Source of the DNA: an uncultured Aquimarina sp.
GTDB taxonomy: Bacteria > Bacteroidota > Bacteroidia > Flavobacteriales > Flavobacteriaceae
DNA: 64,000 nt
Direction: 5' to 3'
NCBI GenBank assembly: GCA_947502885.1
Contig: CANNBP010000012.1
Span: 62,001-126,000 of the forward strand
Shown here: positions 8,391 through 17,644 of the stretch, in pieces
Numbering within the stretch: position 1 is the first letter of the stretch
Layout: every line of letters begins with the position of its first letter
Translations under genes and position numbers: made by a program
The notes under the pieces: generated by a model
Told to the model about the DNA's origin: nothing
Seen by the model: only the letters and a program-made list of their open reading frames with translations
Database searches by the model: none

Positions 8391-9665
8391 TTAAATACCA
8401 GCTTTATCTCTGATTCTATCCAAACACAAATTACCCATACTACCCACATGAGTATGTTTTTTTGAATCACCAGAAACATATGTTCCGTTCTGAACTTGGC
8501 TACCTATTTCTTGATATGCTTCTCTAAAACTCATACCCCCTTCTACTAAACTATTAATATTATCTACTGTACCCAAATATTTATACTTAGCATCAGTCAA
8601 ATCAATGTCTTTTATAGAAATTTGTTGTATTGAATAATTAAAAATATCCACTATATCTCTCATATCAATAAAAGCCTGAATCATATTTTCTTTTAAGATT
8701 TGAAAATCTCTATGGTACCCACTTGGCAAATTATTGGTTATAAAAGTCATTTCTGTATGTAATGCCTGAATTTTATTACACTTAGCTCGTATTAGTTCGA
8801 AGACATCTGGATTTTTCTTATGCGGCATAATACTACTGCCTGTAGTTAACTCGTCTGGAAATGAAATGAACCCAAAATTTTGACTCATATACAAGCATAT
8901 ATCCATAGCAAACCTTGCTAGGGTATTGCATAAGCTTCCTAAGGCCATTGCTATAGTTCTTTCATTTTTTCCTCTGCTCATTTGTGCTGCAACAACATTA
9001 AACTTTAAGGTAGAAAAGCCTAATTCTTTGGTTGTATAATCTCTATCTATAGGAAATGAACTCCCATAACCTGCTGCCGAGCCTAATGGATTTTGATCTA
9101 CTGTTTTTAAAGCCGTTTTAAGTAATGACATATCATCTATTAACACCTCTGCATATGCAGAAAACCAAAGCCCAAATGACGATGGCATAGCGACTTGAAG
9201 ATGTGTATACCCTGGCAACACTTTATCTTTATGAGTATTTGCCAATTGCAATAAGGTTTTAAATAAATTTTCTGTATTACCAATAACCTGCTTTAAATTA
9301 TCTTTATAAAAAAGATGTAGTGCTACTAAAACCTGATCATTTCTAGATCTTGCAGTATGTATTTTTTTTCCAGCTTCTCCCAATTTATTGGTGAGTTCGT
9401 ATTCTATTTTAGAATGTACATCTTCAAACTCATCTTCGATGATAAAAGTTCCGTTTTTAACTTTTTCTTGAAGCATTAAAAGTTCTTTTTCGATATCCCT
9501 CAACTCTTTGGTCGAAACCAAACCTATTTTATTCAACATCTTTATATGAGCCACAGATGCTTGTATATCATATTTTGCGATGTGTAAATCAATTTTCCTA
9601 TCATTACCTACAGTAAATTGTTCTATTATTTTATCAATTAAAAATCCTTTATCCCAAAGTTTCAT
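8391..9665 (-). CDS. argH: Argininosuccinate lyase
   Basis: A 424-residue member of the fumarase/aspartase superfamily. It cleaves argininosuccinate to arginine and fumarate, the last step of arginine synthesis. The family signature GSSIMPHKKNPD is present at about residues 279-290, as are the TARSRNDQ block at about 103-110 and the HTHVGSMGN tail. The length is a little short of the common 450-460. It is the last gene of the arginine operon and is separated from argE by 87 bases, the largest gap in the operon. It starts at the ATG at 9665. Confidence 0.95.
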   Translation of the reverse strand: MKLWDKGFLIDKIIEQFTVGNDRKIDLHIAKYDIQASVAHIKMLNKIGLVSTKELRDIEKELLMLQEKVKNGTFIIEDEFEDVHSKIEYELTNKLGEAGKKIHTARSRNDQVLVALHLFYKDNLKQVIGNTENLFKTLLQLANTHKDKVLPGYTHLQVAMPSSFGLWFSAYAEVLIDDMSLLKTALKTVDQNPLGSAAGYGSSFPIDRDYTTKELGFSTLKFNVVAAQMSRGKNERTIAMALGSLCNTLARFAMDICLYMSQNFGFISFPDELTTGSSIMPHKKNPDVFELIRAKCNKIQALHTEMTFITNNLPSGYHRDFQILKENMIQAFIDMRDIVDIFNYSIQQISIKDIDLTDAKYKYLGTVDNINSLVEGGMSFREAYQEIGSQVQNGTYVSGDSKKHTHVGSMGNLCLDRIRDKAGI

Positions 9666-9752
9666 CGTTATTTAAGTTTTAGTTAGGTCAGGTAAACCCG
9701 ATCTAATGGTTAATGGTTTTGTTTTTATGTCGGTTTTAAATCAAAAAACACA

Positions 9753-10820
9753 TTACATCAAAACGTTATTTAATAGTGCTATATATGTGGTTATTCCTTC
9801 TTCTATTTCATTTATATAAATAAATTCATCTGCCGAGTGTGACCTTGTGCTATTTCCTGGTCCCATCTTCAGTGATGGGCAACTTAAAACAGCCTGATCA
9901 GATAACGTAGGAGAACCATAGGTTTCTCTCCCTAATTGTATTCCTGCTTGCACCAATTCATGTGCAACAGGAATTGATGAAGAATTCAATTTTATGCTAC
10001 GTGGTACAATACGATCACATGGTGATTCTTTTTGTAATACCTCAACTATTTCTGTATTGGTATACTTATCATTTACCCTCACATCAATAACAAGGTCTAC
10101 TTCTGCAGGAACTGCATTATGCTGTTTACCAGCATTGATTTGTGTAACCGTCATTTTTACTTTCCCCAAAGTTTCTGATATATTTTCAAACTGATAGTTC
10201 TTAAACCACTCTAAGGTTTTTATGGTATTATAAATAGCATTATCATCATTGGGGTGTGCTGCGTGTCCAGGCGTACCCTTTACCGTTGCATCAAAAACAA
10301 CTAACCCTTTTTCTGCCACAGCCAAATGCATTTGCGTAGGTTCACCCACAATGGCTACTTCAATTTTGGGTATGATCGACAACATGCTATTTAATCCATT
10401 TTTTCCGCTACTCTCTTCTTCTGCAGAGGCTACAATTACCAAATTATATTTAAGGTTTTTTTCTGAGTAGAAATATGCAAATGTTGCTAATAATGATACC
10501 AAGCACCCACCGGCATCATTACTACCCAAACCATAAAGTTTACCATCTTCTATGATTGCTTTAAAAGGATCTTTTGTATATCCTTTATTAGGTTTTACTG
10601 TATCGTGATGAGAATTTAAAAGTAATGTAGGTTTACTTTGATCAAAATATGCATTGGTAGCCCAAACATTATTTTTATTTCGATTATAATCTATTTGGTT
10701 TTTGGTAAACCAATTCTCAATATGAATTGCTGTGTCATCTTCTTCAGAAGAAAAAGAGGGTGTTTCTATAAGCTGTTTAAGCAAGTTTATTGCATTCTCT
10801 GTTAGTTCTTTTGATTTCAT
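9753..10820 (-). CDS. argE: M20-family N-acylornithine/N-acylcitrulline deacylase
   Basis: A 355-residue M20 metallopeptidase with the expected di-metal ligands: His in NSHHDTV, Asp in GSNDAGG, the Glu pair in AEEESSG, Glu in VGEPT, and a C-terminal His in TRSHSADEF. ArgE-type enzymes remove the acyl group from ornithine. With a transcarbamylase that acts on acylated ornithine, the likely substrate here is N-acylcitrulline (acetyl or succinyl). It overlaps argB by four bases (ATGA). Confidence 0.9.
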   Translation of the reverse strand: MKSKELTENAINLLKQLIETPSFSSEEDDTAIHIENWFTKNQIDYNRNKNNVWATNAYFDQSKPTLLLNSHHDTVKPNKGYTKDPFKAIIEDGKLYGLGSNDAGGCLVSLLATFAYFYSEKNLKYNLVIVASAEEESSGKNGLNSMLSIIPKIEVAIVGEPTQMHLAVAEKGLVVFDATVKGTPGHAAHPNDDNAIYNTIKTLEWFKNYQFENISETLGKVKMTVTQINAGKQHNAVPAEVDLVIDVRVNDKYTNTEIVEVLQKESPCDRIVPRSIKLNSSSIPVAHELVQAGIQLGRETYGSPTLSDQAVLSCPSLKMGPGNSTRSHSADEFIYINEIEEGITTYIALLNNVLM

Positions 10821-11596
10821 ATTGCCTGTATTGTTGTATATGTTGATAAAGGATTAAAAAGCATTTCTGGCATACCAATACACACTTTTTCTACATTCTT
10901 TTGAATTGCCGAGATACAGTTATTCAATTTTGGTAGCATACCGTCAGATATAATTCTATTGGCTACCAATTCATTATACGTTTTGATAGTAATGTTCTCT
11001 ATAACAGATTGGTCATTGGTTATATCCCTTAAAACTCCTTTTTTCTCAAAACAATAATAAAGTTCTGTCTTATATATATCTGTAAAAGCTATAGCTAATT
11101 CGGCAGCGATGGTATCTGCATTAGTATTTAATAATTGTCCATTTTTATCGTGTGTTATTGCGCAAAAAACTGGAGTTATTTGATGTTCAAGTAGTATTTC
11201 TAATGTCTTAGTATTTACTTTTATAACATCACCAACAAAACCAAAATCAATGTCTTTTTGGGGCCTTTTTATCGAAACGATACTATTTCCATCTGCTCCA
11301 GAAAACCCAATGGCATCACAATGATTTGACTGCAAATTTGCTACTATACTTTTATTGATTTTACCTGCATAGGTCATCGTTGCAATCTCTAATGTATCTT
11401 TATCTGTGATACGCCTACCATCAATCATTTGTACCTCTACTCCTATTTTTTTAGCTAATTTGGTTGCTAATTTCCCTCCACCATGTACCAAAATTTTAGG
11501 AGAGTTCAGTTTTGAGAATTCTTTTAGAAATGCATCTAGAGCCATTTCATTATTGATGATGTTACCACCTATTTTAACTACCTTCAGTTTTTTCAT
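10817..11596 (-). CDS. argB: N-acylglutamate kinase (acetyl- or succinylglutamate)
   Basis: A 259-residue amino-acid-kinase fold enzyme. The N-terminal KIGGNIIN and VHGGGKLATKLAKK motifs bind ATP and the acylglutamate, and GFVGDVIKVN and NTNADTIAAELA are the later family motifs. It phosphorylates N-acylglutamate, the second step of arginine synthesis. Family members in this phylum may use N-succinylglutamate; the acyl preference is inferred from the neighbouring transcarbamylase. It overlaps argF' and argE by four bases on each side. Confidence 0.92.
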   Translation of the reverse strand: MKKLKVVKIGGNIINNEMALDAFLKEFSKLNSPKILVHGGGKLATKLAKKIGVEVQMIDGRRITDKDTLEIATMTYAGKINKSIVANLQSNHCDAIGFSGADGNSIVSIKRPQKDIDFGFVGDVIKVNTKTLEILLEHQITPVFCAITHDKNGQLLNTNADTIAAELAIAFTDIYKTELYYCFEKKGVLRDITNDQSVIENITIKTYNELVANRIISDGMLPKLNNCISAIQKNVEKVCIGMPEMLFNPLSTYTTIQAI

Positions 11597-12534
11597 GATT
11601 CTAGGTTTTCTAATATATGTTTCAATACAACTTGGGCTGCGAATGTTCTATTATTAGCTTGTTCTATAACGATAGAACTTTTACTGTCTAAAACAGTATC
11701 TTCTACAACAACGTTTCTTCTAACCGGTAGGCAGTGCATAAACTTCGCAGTTCCTAATTTCTCTTTGGTTAACATCCAGTTTGAATCTTTACTAATTACT
11801 TTTCCATAATCCGTATAACCGCTCCAGTTCTTGACATAGACAAAATCTGCATCTTTTAAGGCTTCCTTTTGATCATAGACCACACAAGTATCTTTAGTTA
11901 TTTTTGTATCTAACTCATACCCTTTTGGGTGGGTTATCGTTAAATCTACATCCAATTCTTGCATCATTTGTATAAATGAATTAGCTACGGCATGAGGTAA
12001 TGCTTTGGGATGTGGTGCCCATGAAATTACTACTTTGGGCTTGGATTTTGTTTTTAGCTCTTCAATTGTAATAGCATCGGTCAATGCTTGTAAAGGATGC
12101 CCCATTGCACTTTCCATATTTACTACAGGTACAGAAGCATATTTCACAAAACTCTTTAGAACTAACTCAGAGGTATCTCTTTGTTTATCTTTCAATGTAG
12201 AAAACACTCTTACCCCTATTACATCGGCATATTGAGAAATAACTTGTGCCGCTTCTATAATGTGTTCTGATGTATTTAAATTCATAACTACTTCATCCTC
12301 GAATTCTAAATTCCAGGCATCTGTAACATTTAAAACAATAACATCCATCCCCAAGTTCTTGGCAGCCTTCTCGGTACTCAACCTTGTCCTTAAACTCGAA
12401 TTAAAAAAGAGCATAACTAATGTTTTGTGTTTTCCTAATTCTAAAAACTGAAAAGGATCTTGTTTTAATTGAATAGCCTCATCAATAATTTGAGGTATAT
12501 TATTCAAATCATCTATTTCTGTATATTTTTTCAT
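11593..12534 (-). CDS. argF: N-acylornithine carbamoyltransferase, succinylornithine type predicted
   Basis: A 313-residue transcarbamylase closely resembling the Bacteroides fragilis ArgF' enzyme. The carbamoyl-phosphate loop is SSLRTRLST at about residues 46-54 and the C-terminal HCLPVRRN motif is present. The residue that sets acyl specificity (Glu92 in Xanthomonas acetylornithine enzyme, Pro90 in B. fragilis succinylornithine enzyme) aligns with Ser89 in NTSEHIIEA. Small residues at this place are reported to favour N-succinylornithine. The ATG at 12534 (MKKYTEIDD) fits the family better than the upstream TTG at 12543. It overlaps argB by four bases. Confidence 0.93.
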   Translation of the reverse strand: MKKYTEIDDLNNIPQIIDEAIQLKQDPFQFLELGKHKTLVMLFFNSSLRTRLSTEKAAKNLGMDVIVLNVTDAWNLEFEDEVVMNLNTSEHIIEAAQVISQYADVIGVRVFSTLKDKQRDTSELVLKSFVKYASVPVVNMESAMGHPLQALTDAITIEELKTKSKPKVVISWAPHPKALPHAVANSFIQMMQELDVDLTITHPKGYELDTKITKDTCVVYDQKEALKDADFVYVKNWSGYTDYGKVISKDSNWMLTKEKLGTAKFMHCLPVRRNVVVEDTVLDSKSSIVIEQANNRTFAAQVVLKHILENLES

Positions 12535-12586
12535 AAATATCAATTTTGGGGTTTTGATGCGATCAAAACATGTGTATTAAATTTTA

Positions 12587-13711
12587 CTATATTTCCTGTT
12601 TGAGCGCATCAAAAAAAACATCTAAATGTTCTTTCTTTACTGTTAATGAAGGAAGTATTCTTAATAAATTAGGGTTCTTAGAGCTTCCTGTAAAAATATG
12701 ATGCTTACTTATTAGTATTTTTCTCAAATTGGCTATAGGAAAATCAAATTCTAATCCCAACATTAGTCCTCGACCCTTTATCGTTTTTATTGCCGGAATT
12801 GTTTTTGCCTTATCTCTGAAGTATGCTGAGGTTTTCTTTACATTATTCATTAAGTTTTCTTCTTCTAAAACTTTTAAAACTGAAATAGCTGCAACACAGG
12901 CCAAATGATTACCTCCAAAAGTAGTCCCTAGCAAACCATGAGAGGACTTTATATTAGGATGAATCATGATTCCGCCAATTGGAAAACCATTTCCCATTCC
13001 CTTAGCTATAGAGATTATGTCAGGTCTAATTTGATGCTTTTGAAAGGCAAAAAAATCACCTGTTCTTCCTATACCGCACTGAATCTCGTCTGCTATCAAA
13101 AGTGTTTGATGTTTTTTACATAATTTTTCTAAGCTTTGAAAAAACTCTGTTGTCGCTTCATCTAATCCACCTACTCCTTGAATTACTTCAATAATTACGG
13201 CGCATGTCTCATTTTTACGCAACTCATTTTCAACAGAAACAAGGTCTCCTAATTCAAAAAAAGTAACTTCTTGTTGCGCATTTATCGGAGCAATGATTCG
13301 AGAATTATCTGTTGCCGCAACCGCCGCAGATGTTCTTCCGTGAAAACCATTTTTAAAAGCAATCACTTTCTTTTTTCCTGTATGAAAAGAAGCTAATTTT
13401 AAAGCATTTTCATTGGCTTCTGCTCCCGAATTGCACAAAAACAACTCATAACTACTACAACCAGAAATGTTTCCTAATAAAATCGCTAGTTGTTTTTGTA
13501 ATGAATTTTGAATCGAATTACTATAAAAACCAAGTTTGGCTACCTGATCAGAAATAGCATTGACATATTTTGGATGAGAATGTCCTATAGAAATTACAGC
13601 ATGTCCCCCATATAAATCTAAGTACCTTGTATTTTTATCATCATATATATAAACATCTTCCCCTTTTATAGGAGTAATGTCAAATAACGGATATACATCA
13701 AACAGTTTCAT
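12587..13711 (-). CDS. argD: Acylornithine aminotransferase
   Basis: A 374-residue class-III PLP aminotransferase. It has the glycine-rich cofactor site SGAEANENALKLA, the ADEIQCGIGRTG segment, and the PLP Lys in SIAKGMGNGFPIGG. It converts N-acylglutamate semialdehyde and glutamate to N-acylornithine. The acyl group is probably succinyl or acetyl, as for the rest of the operon. It overlaps proC by four bases and is followed by argF' after about 50 bases. Confidence 0.93.
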   Translation of the reverse strand: MKLFDVYPLFDITPIKGEDVYIYDDKNTRYLDLYGGHAVISIGHSHPKYVNAISDQVAKLGFYSNSIQNSLQKQLAILLGNISGCSSYELFLCNSGAEANENALKLASFHTGKKKVIAFKNGFHGRTSAAVAATDNSRIIAPINAQQEVTFFELGDLVSVENELRKNETCAVIIEVIQGVGGLDEATTEFFQSLEKLCKKHQTLLIADEIQCGIGRTGDFFAFQKHQIRPDIISIAKGMGNGFPIGGIMIHPNIKSSHGLLGTTFGGNHLACVAAISVLKVLEEENLMNNVKKTSAYFRDKAKTIPAIKTIKGRGLMLGLEFDFPIANLRKILISKHHIFTGSSKNPNLLRILPSLTVKKEHLDVFFDALKQEI

Positions 13712-14508
13712 ATTTGTTCCTCTTTTATCATATTAATCTTCTTAAAAGAAGTAACCATACCTTGAATTAATGAAGAACTTAATCCATTATGTTCCATCTC
13801 GTTTAACCCTTCTATAGTACATCCTTTTGGAGTAGTTACTTTATCAATTTCTTCTTCTGGATGATTACCAGTTGCTATTAACAAATTGGCGGCTCCTTCA
13901 CTAGTATGCATAGCAAGTTTTTGAGCTTCCTTCGCATCAAACCCTAATTGAATAGCTGCTTGGGTGGTCGCTCGAATAAGTCTCATCCAAAAAGCTATTC
14001 CACTTGCACAAACAACAGTTGCGGCTTGCATTTGTGTTTCTGGAATACAAATAGAATTACCTAATCTATTAAAGATAGATTCTGCTATTTTAATACGTTC
14101 TGCCCCATACCTATTACTACATAAACAAGTCATTGATTTACCAACAGCAATAGCTGTATTAGGCATTGCTCTTATAATAAATTGATCACTTCCTACGACT
14201 GCTTCAATTTTGTTTATTGAATAGCCCGTTATTGTAGAAATTAAAACATGTTTCTCTGTAAGTAAATGTGCGATACTTTTAAGAATATTTTCAAAATGTG
14301 TTGGCTGCACAGCAAAAATCAAAATATCAGAATGTTGCACTGCAACCGCATTATCATTGGTAATTGTAACATTATTATACGACTCAAAATCAGATATTTC
14401 TGAAGTCTTTCTTTTGGTAAGGTACAGGTGAGTAATTGCATCGCTTGTTATCAATCCTTTGGCTATTGATTTTCCTAAATTTCCCGTTCCTATAATTGCT
14501 ATTTTCAT
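13708..14508 (-). CDS. proC: Pyrroline-5-carboxylate reductase
   Basis: A 266-residue P5C reductase. It has an N-terminal Rossmann motif IGTGNLGKSIAKGL, the middle AMPNTAIAVG block, and the C-terminal TPKGCTIEGLNEME signature. It makes proline from pyrroline-5-carboxylate with NAD(P)H. Its place inside the arginine operon, overlapping argD by four bases, ties proline and ornithine metabolism together. The ATG at 14508 (MKIAIIG) is chosen over the TTG at 14526 because the Rossmann strand begins there. Confidence 0.93.
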   Translation of the reverse strand: MKIAIIGTGNLGKSIAKGLITSDAITHLYLTKRKTSEISDFESYNNVTITNDNAVAVQHSDILIFAVQPTHFENILKSIAHLLTEKHVLISTITGYSINKIEAVVGSDQFIIRAMPNTAIAVGKSMTCLCSNRYGAERIKIAESIFNRLGNSICIPETQMQAATVVCASGIAFWMRLIRATTQAAIQLGFDAKEAQKLAMHTSEGAANLLIATGNHPEEEIDKVTTPKGCTIEGLNEMEHNGLSSSLIQGMVTSFKKINMIKEEQI

Positions 14509-14533
14509 GTTTTTGTTTTTATGCAAGTTTATT

Positions 14534-15511
14534 CTAGAAAAAATTGGCCTTTAATTGTAGCCCTTCTGTTTCGTTAAATCCAAACAGAAGATTCATATTT
14601 TGAATGGCCTGTCCAGAAGCTCCTTTTAATAAATTATCAATACAACTTGTAATAAGTAGTTTATTGTTATGCTTGTGTAAGTGAATCAGACATTTATTTG
14701 TATTAACGACTTGTTTTAAATGGATTTCATCATCTGATATAAAAGTAAAAGACTCACTTTTGTAATAATCTTTATAAATGGTTTTGGCTTCTTCTAATGT
14801 GCCTTTAAAACCAGTATAGGCAGTCACAAAAATACCTCTGGAAAAGTTTCCTCTATTAGGTATAAAATTAAGATCTGATGAAAAGTTTGATTGTACTAAT
14901 TTTATCGTTTGTTTAATCTCGTCTAAATGCTGATGTGTAAAAGGTTTATAGTGCGAAAAATTGTTATCTCGCCATGTATAATGTGTTGTTTTAGACAAAG
15001 AAGTTCCTGCACCAGTAGCCCCTGTAACGGCATTAATATGTACATCGGTATGTATTAATTTTTCTTTTGCCAGTGGTAATAATGCTAACTGAATTGCAGT
15101 TGCAAAACAACCTGGATTAGCTATATATTTAGCTTTTTTTATGGTATTTTTTTGCAATTCGGGTAACCCATATACAAATAATTCTTGTTGATAATCATTA
15201 TTTGCATTTAATCTAAAATCATTACTCAAATCGATAATTTTAGTATGTTTAGAAAATGTATTATCCTTCAAAAATGTTTTAGAATTACCATGACCTAAAC
15301 AAAGAAAAAGCACATCTATATCCATAGAAATCGTAGTTGTAAATGTCATATCAGTACTCCCAACTAAGTCTTGATGAATTGCACTTATTCTATTGCCTGC
15401 ATTTGATGTACTATATACAAAGTTTATCTCTACTTTGGTGTGTTGCAGTAACAATCGTATCAATTCTCCTGCGGTATATCCAGCTCCTCCAATAATCCCT
15501 ACCTTAATCAT
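14534..15511 (-). CDS. argC: N-acyl-gamma-glutamyl-phosphate reductase
   Basis: A 325-residue reductase: N-terminal GIIGGAGYTAGELIRLL nucleotide-binding motif, the catalytic Cys in ANPGCFATA at about residues 131-139, and the TGATGAGTS segment. It reduces N-acylglutamyl phosphate to the semialdehyde. Its ATG overlaps the stop of argG by four bases, and proC follows after a short gap. Confidence 0.95.
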   Translation of the reverse strand: MIKVGIIGGAGYTAGELIRLLLQHTKVEINFVYSTSNAGNRISAIHQDLVGSTDMTFTTTISMDIDVLFLCLGHGNSKTFLKDNTFSKHTKIIDLSNDFRLNANNDYQQELFVYGLPELQKNTIKKAKYIANPGCFATAIQLALLPLAKEKLIHTDVHINAVTGATGAGTSLSKTTHYTWRDNNFSHYKPFTHQHLDEIKQTIKLVQSNFSSDLNFIPNRGNFSRGIFVTAYTGFKGTLEEAKTIYKDYYKSESFTFISDDEIHLKQVVNTNKCLIHLHKHNNKLLITSCIDNLLKGASGQAIQNMNLLFGFNETEGLQLKANFF

Positions 15512-16695
15512 GCTATACTATTTATTTGTTGGTATATTTTACCTTGATTTCCTATAATTTTTATAAAACCCTTTGCGTCATCTGCAGTCCAACATTCATT
15601 CATCTCTCCATAACTTCCAAACTTTGGGTTCATTAAATCATGTTTAGAACTTATCCCATCAAGAGTAAAGTGGTATGGTTTTAATGTTAGAAATACCTCT
15701 CCTGATACCTTTTCCTGACTAGTTTTTAAATACGCTTCAATATCTCTCATTACAGGATCTAAATATTGTCCTTCATGCAAATGCATTCCGTAAAAGCTTG
15801 CTAAATACTCTTTATGTTGTAATTGCCATTTACTTAAGGTATGCTTTTCTAATAATTGATGTGCCTTAATGATGATCATTGCAGCGGCAGCTTCAAAACC
15901 CACTCTTCCTTTGGTACCTACAATAGTATCCCCAACATGTATATCTCTACCAATAGCATAGGTCGATGCTATACTGTTTAACAACTCTATATTTTTGATA
16001 GGATCGTTCTTCTTATCATTAACAGCTATTAGCTCTCCTTTGTTAAAAGTTAATTTAACTTTTGATTCTTGTTCATTACTTAACTGCGATGGATATGCGC
16101 TTTTGGGCAATGGTATATTTGATGTTAAGGTTTCTGAGCCGCCTACACTTGTACCCCATAATCCTTTGTTAATTGAATACTTTGCTTTTTCCCAAGAAAG
16201 ACCAACACCGTTTTTGTTTAGATATTCAATCTCTTCTTCTCTAGACAATTTATGATCTCTTATAGGCGTAATAATCTCAATTTCTGGAGCTAAAGTCTGA
16301 AAAATAACATCAAAACGTATTTGATCATTTCCTGCACCAGTACTACCATGGGCTATGTATTTTGCATCAATACTCTTTGCATATTCTACAATTTTGATAG
16401 CTTGAACAATTCGCTCTGCACTTACAGAAAGTGGATAGGTATTATTCTTGAGTACATTGCCATAAATAAGATATTTAACTACTTTTTTATAATAGTACGC
16501 TACCGCATCAATATTTTTATAAGAAGCAACTCCCATCTTATAGGCATTTGTTTCTATTGATTTAATTTCGGCAGTATCAAAACCTCCTGTATTTATACTT
16601 ACTGCATGTACATCAAATCCTTTATCTTTTGATAAGTGAATTGCACAATACGATGTATCTAACCCTCCGCTATAAGCTAACACTAACTTTTTCAT
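15508..16695 (-). CDS. argG: Argininosuccinate synthase
   Basis: A 395-residue argininosuccinate synthase. The PP-loop LAYSGGLDTS at residues 6-15 binds ATP; HGSTGAGNDQIRFD and GTSVGGSETL bind citrulline and aspartate. It joins citrulline and aspartate in the step before argH. It overlaps the upstream GNAT gene and the downstream argC gene by four bases each, so the operon is translationally coupled. Confidence 0.95.
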   Translation of the reverse strand: MKKLVLAYSGGLDTSYCAIHLSKDKGFDVHAVSINTGGFDTAEIKSIETNAYKMGVASYKNIDAVAYYYKKVVKYLIYGNVLKNNTYPLSVSAERIVQAIKIVEYAKSIDAKYIAHGSTGAGNDQIRFDVIFQTLAPEIEIITPIRDHKLSREEEIEYLNKNGVGLSWEKAKYSINKGLWGTSVGGSETLTSNIPLPKSAYPSQLSNEQESKVKLTFNKGELIAVNDKKNDPIKNIELLNSIASTYAIGRDIHVGDTIVGTKGRVGFEAAAAMIIIKAHQLLEKHTLSKWQLQHKEYLASFYGMHLHEGQYLDPVMRDIEAYLKTSQEKVSGEVFLTLKPYHFTLDGISSKHDLMNPKFGSYGEMNECWTADDAKGFIKIIGNQGKIYQQINSIA

Positions 16696-17303
16696 TTTTT
16701 ATTTTTCTTTAAAAATCTTGTTTGTTTTATACTCTTAAGTCTCTTAAAGACCCCTGATTTTATTACTTTGTTTTCAACGTTAGATTTTGGATCATATAAC
16801 ATCCCTGTACATAAACACATGCTCTGTTTTGTTCGCTGCAATACATCGTAGTTTTTACACGTTTGACAGCCATTCCAAAAACTTTGATCATCGGTTAACT
16901 CAGAAAAAGTAACGGGTTTATAACCCAGATCACTATTTAGTTTCATTACCGCTAACCCTGTAGTTATACTAAATACTTTTGCCTTTGGAAATTTGGTTCT
17001 GGAGTGTTCAAAAATCTTCTTTTTAATTTTTTTTGCTAGTCCTTTCCCACGATAATCTGGATGTACAATCAACCCTGAATTGGCCACAAACTTACCGTGG
17101 CTCCATGTTTCGATATAACAAAAACCAGCAAACTTATTGTTGTCTAAGGCAATTACAGCATTGCCTATTTCTATTTTAGAAATAATATATTCAGGTTTAC
17201 GCTTGGCAATTCCTGTACCTCTAACTTGAGCAGCTAGAGCAATGGTATCGCATATGATATTTGCATAAACAATGTGTGATTTATCGGCAATAACAATTTT
17301 CAT
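16692..17303 (-). CDS. GNAT acyltransferase with C-terminal cysteine cluster, first gene of arg operon
   Basis: A 203-residue GNAT. The acyl-CoA motif HPDYRGKGLAKKI is at about residues 81-93. After the GNAT fold there is an unusual C-terminal part with CxxC at Cys146/149 and CxC at Cys163/165, a possible metal site, and then a very basic tail. It is the first gene of the arginine operon and overlaps argG by four bases. No argA or argJ is visible, so it may supply the N-acyl group (acetyl or succinyl) on glutamate. That is inference from context. The ATG at 17303 is preferred to the TTG at 17324. Confidence 0.8.
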   Translation of the reverse strand: MKIVIADKSHIVYANIICDTIALAAQVRGTGIAKRKPEYIISKIEIGNAVIALDNNKFAGFCYIETWSHGKFVANSGLIVHPDYRGKGLAKKIKKKIFEHSRTKFPKAKVFSITTGLAVMKLNSDLGYKPVTFSELTDDQSFWNGCQTCKNYDVLQRTKQSMCLCTGMLYDPKSNVENKVIKSGVFKRLKSIKQTRFLKKNKK

Positions 17304-17451
17304 TGTTGTTGATTTTACTACCAATCATGCCATAAAACTTTAAATCGAAGGTTTCATGCTCAAAATTGGGCTAAATGATTAAAATATGTTGAAAAATTTA
17401 CTTTGGAAATGAAGAACCGGACACACCTAAGCTCCCAAAAATAGAACTATA

Positions 17452-17513
17452 CCCTTACGGGCGGCGGCGGTTAAAACAGCGTACGGGAGTGTAGTTATTA
17501 AAAGAAATAACTA
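17452..17513. repeat. GC-rich hairpin module, copy 1
   Basis: CCCTTACG at 17452-17459 pairs with CGTACGGG at 17480-17487 with one mismatch, around a loop containing GGCGGCGGCGG. A second, perfect 8-bp hairpin (TAGTTATT / AATAACTA) follows at 17492-17513. The local GC content is far above that of the flanks. It shares the skeleton TACG..GCGGCGGCG..GTAC..GGGAG with the copy at 17602-17644. Confidence 0.5.
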
Positions 17514-17601
17514 AATTTTGAAGTACTATGTTTATAAAAATTTGCAAAAGATGTGAAATAAATAAAATTAAAAAAAATCAATAATTACCAAAATAGAATT
17601 A

Positions 17602-17644
17602 GCGTACGCAGCGGCGGCGTACTCTGGGAGAGGGCACTTCGGGT
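17602..17644. repeat. GC-rich hairpin module, copy 2
   Basis: GTACGC at 17604-17609 pairs perfectly with GCGTAC at 17617-17622, and CTCT/AGAG around GGG forms a small second stem right after it. It shares GCGGCGGCG, GTAC and GGGAG in the same order as copy 1, about 130 bases away. Confidence 0.5.

Noticed and set aside
17452..17487. Group II intron domain V (GGTTAAAACAGCGTACGG looks similar)
   Set aside because: The stem does not keep the catalytic triad and 34-base layout of domain V, and no intron-encoded protein is near.
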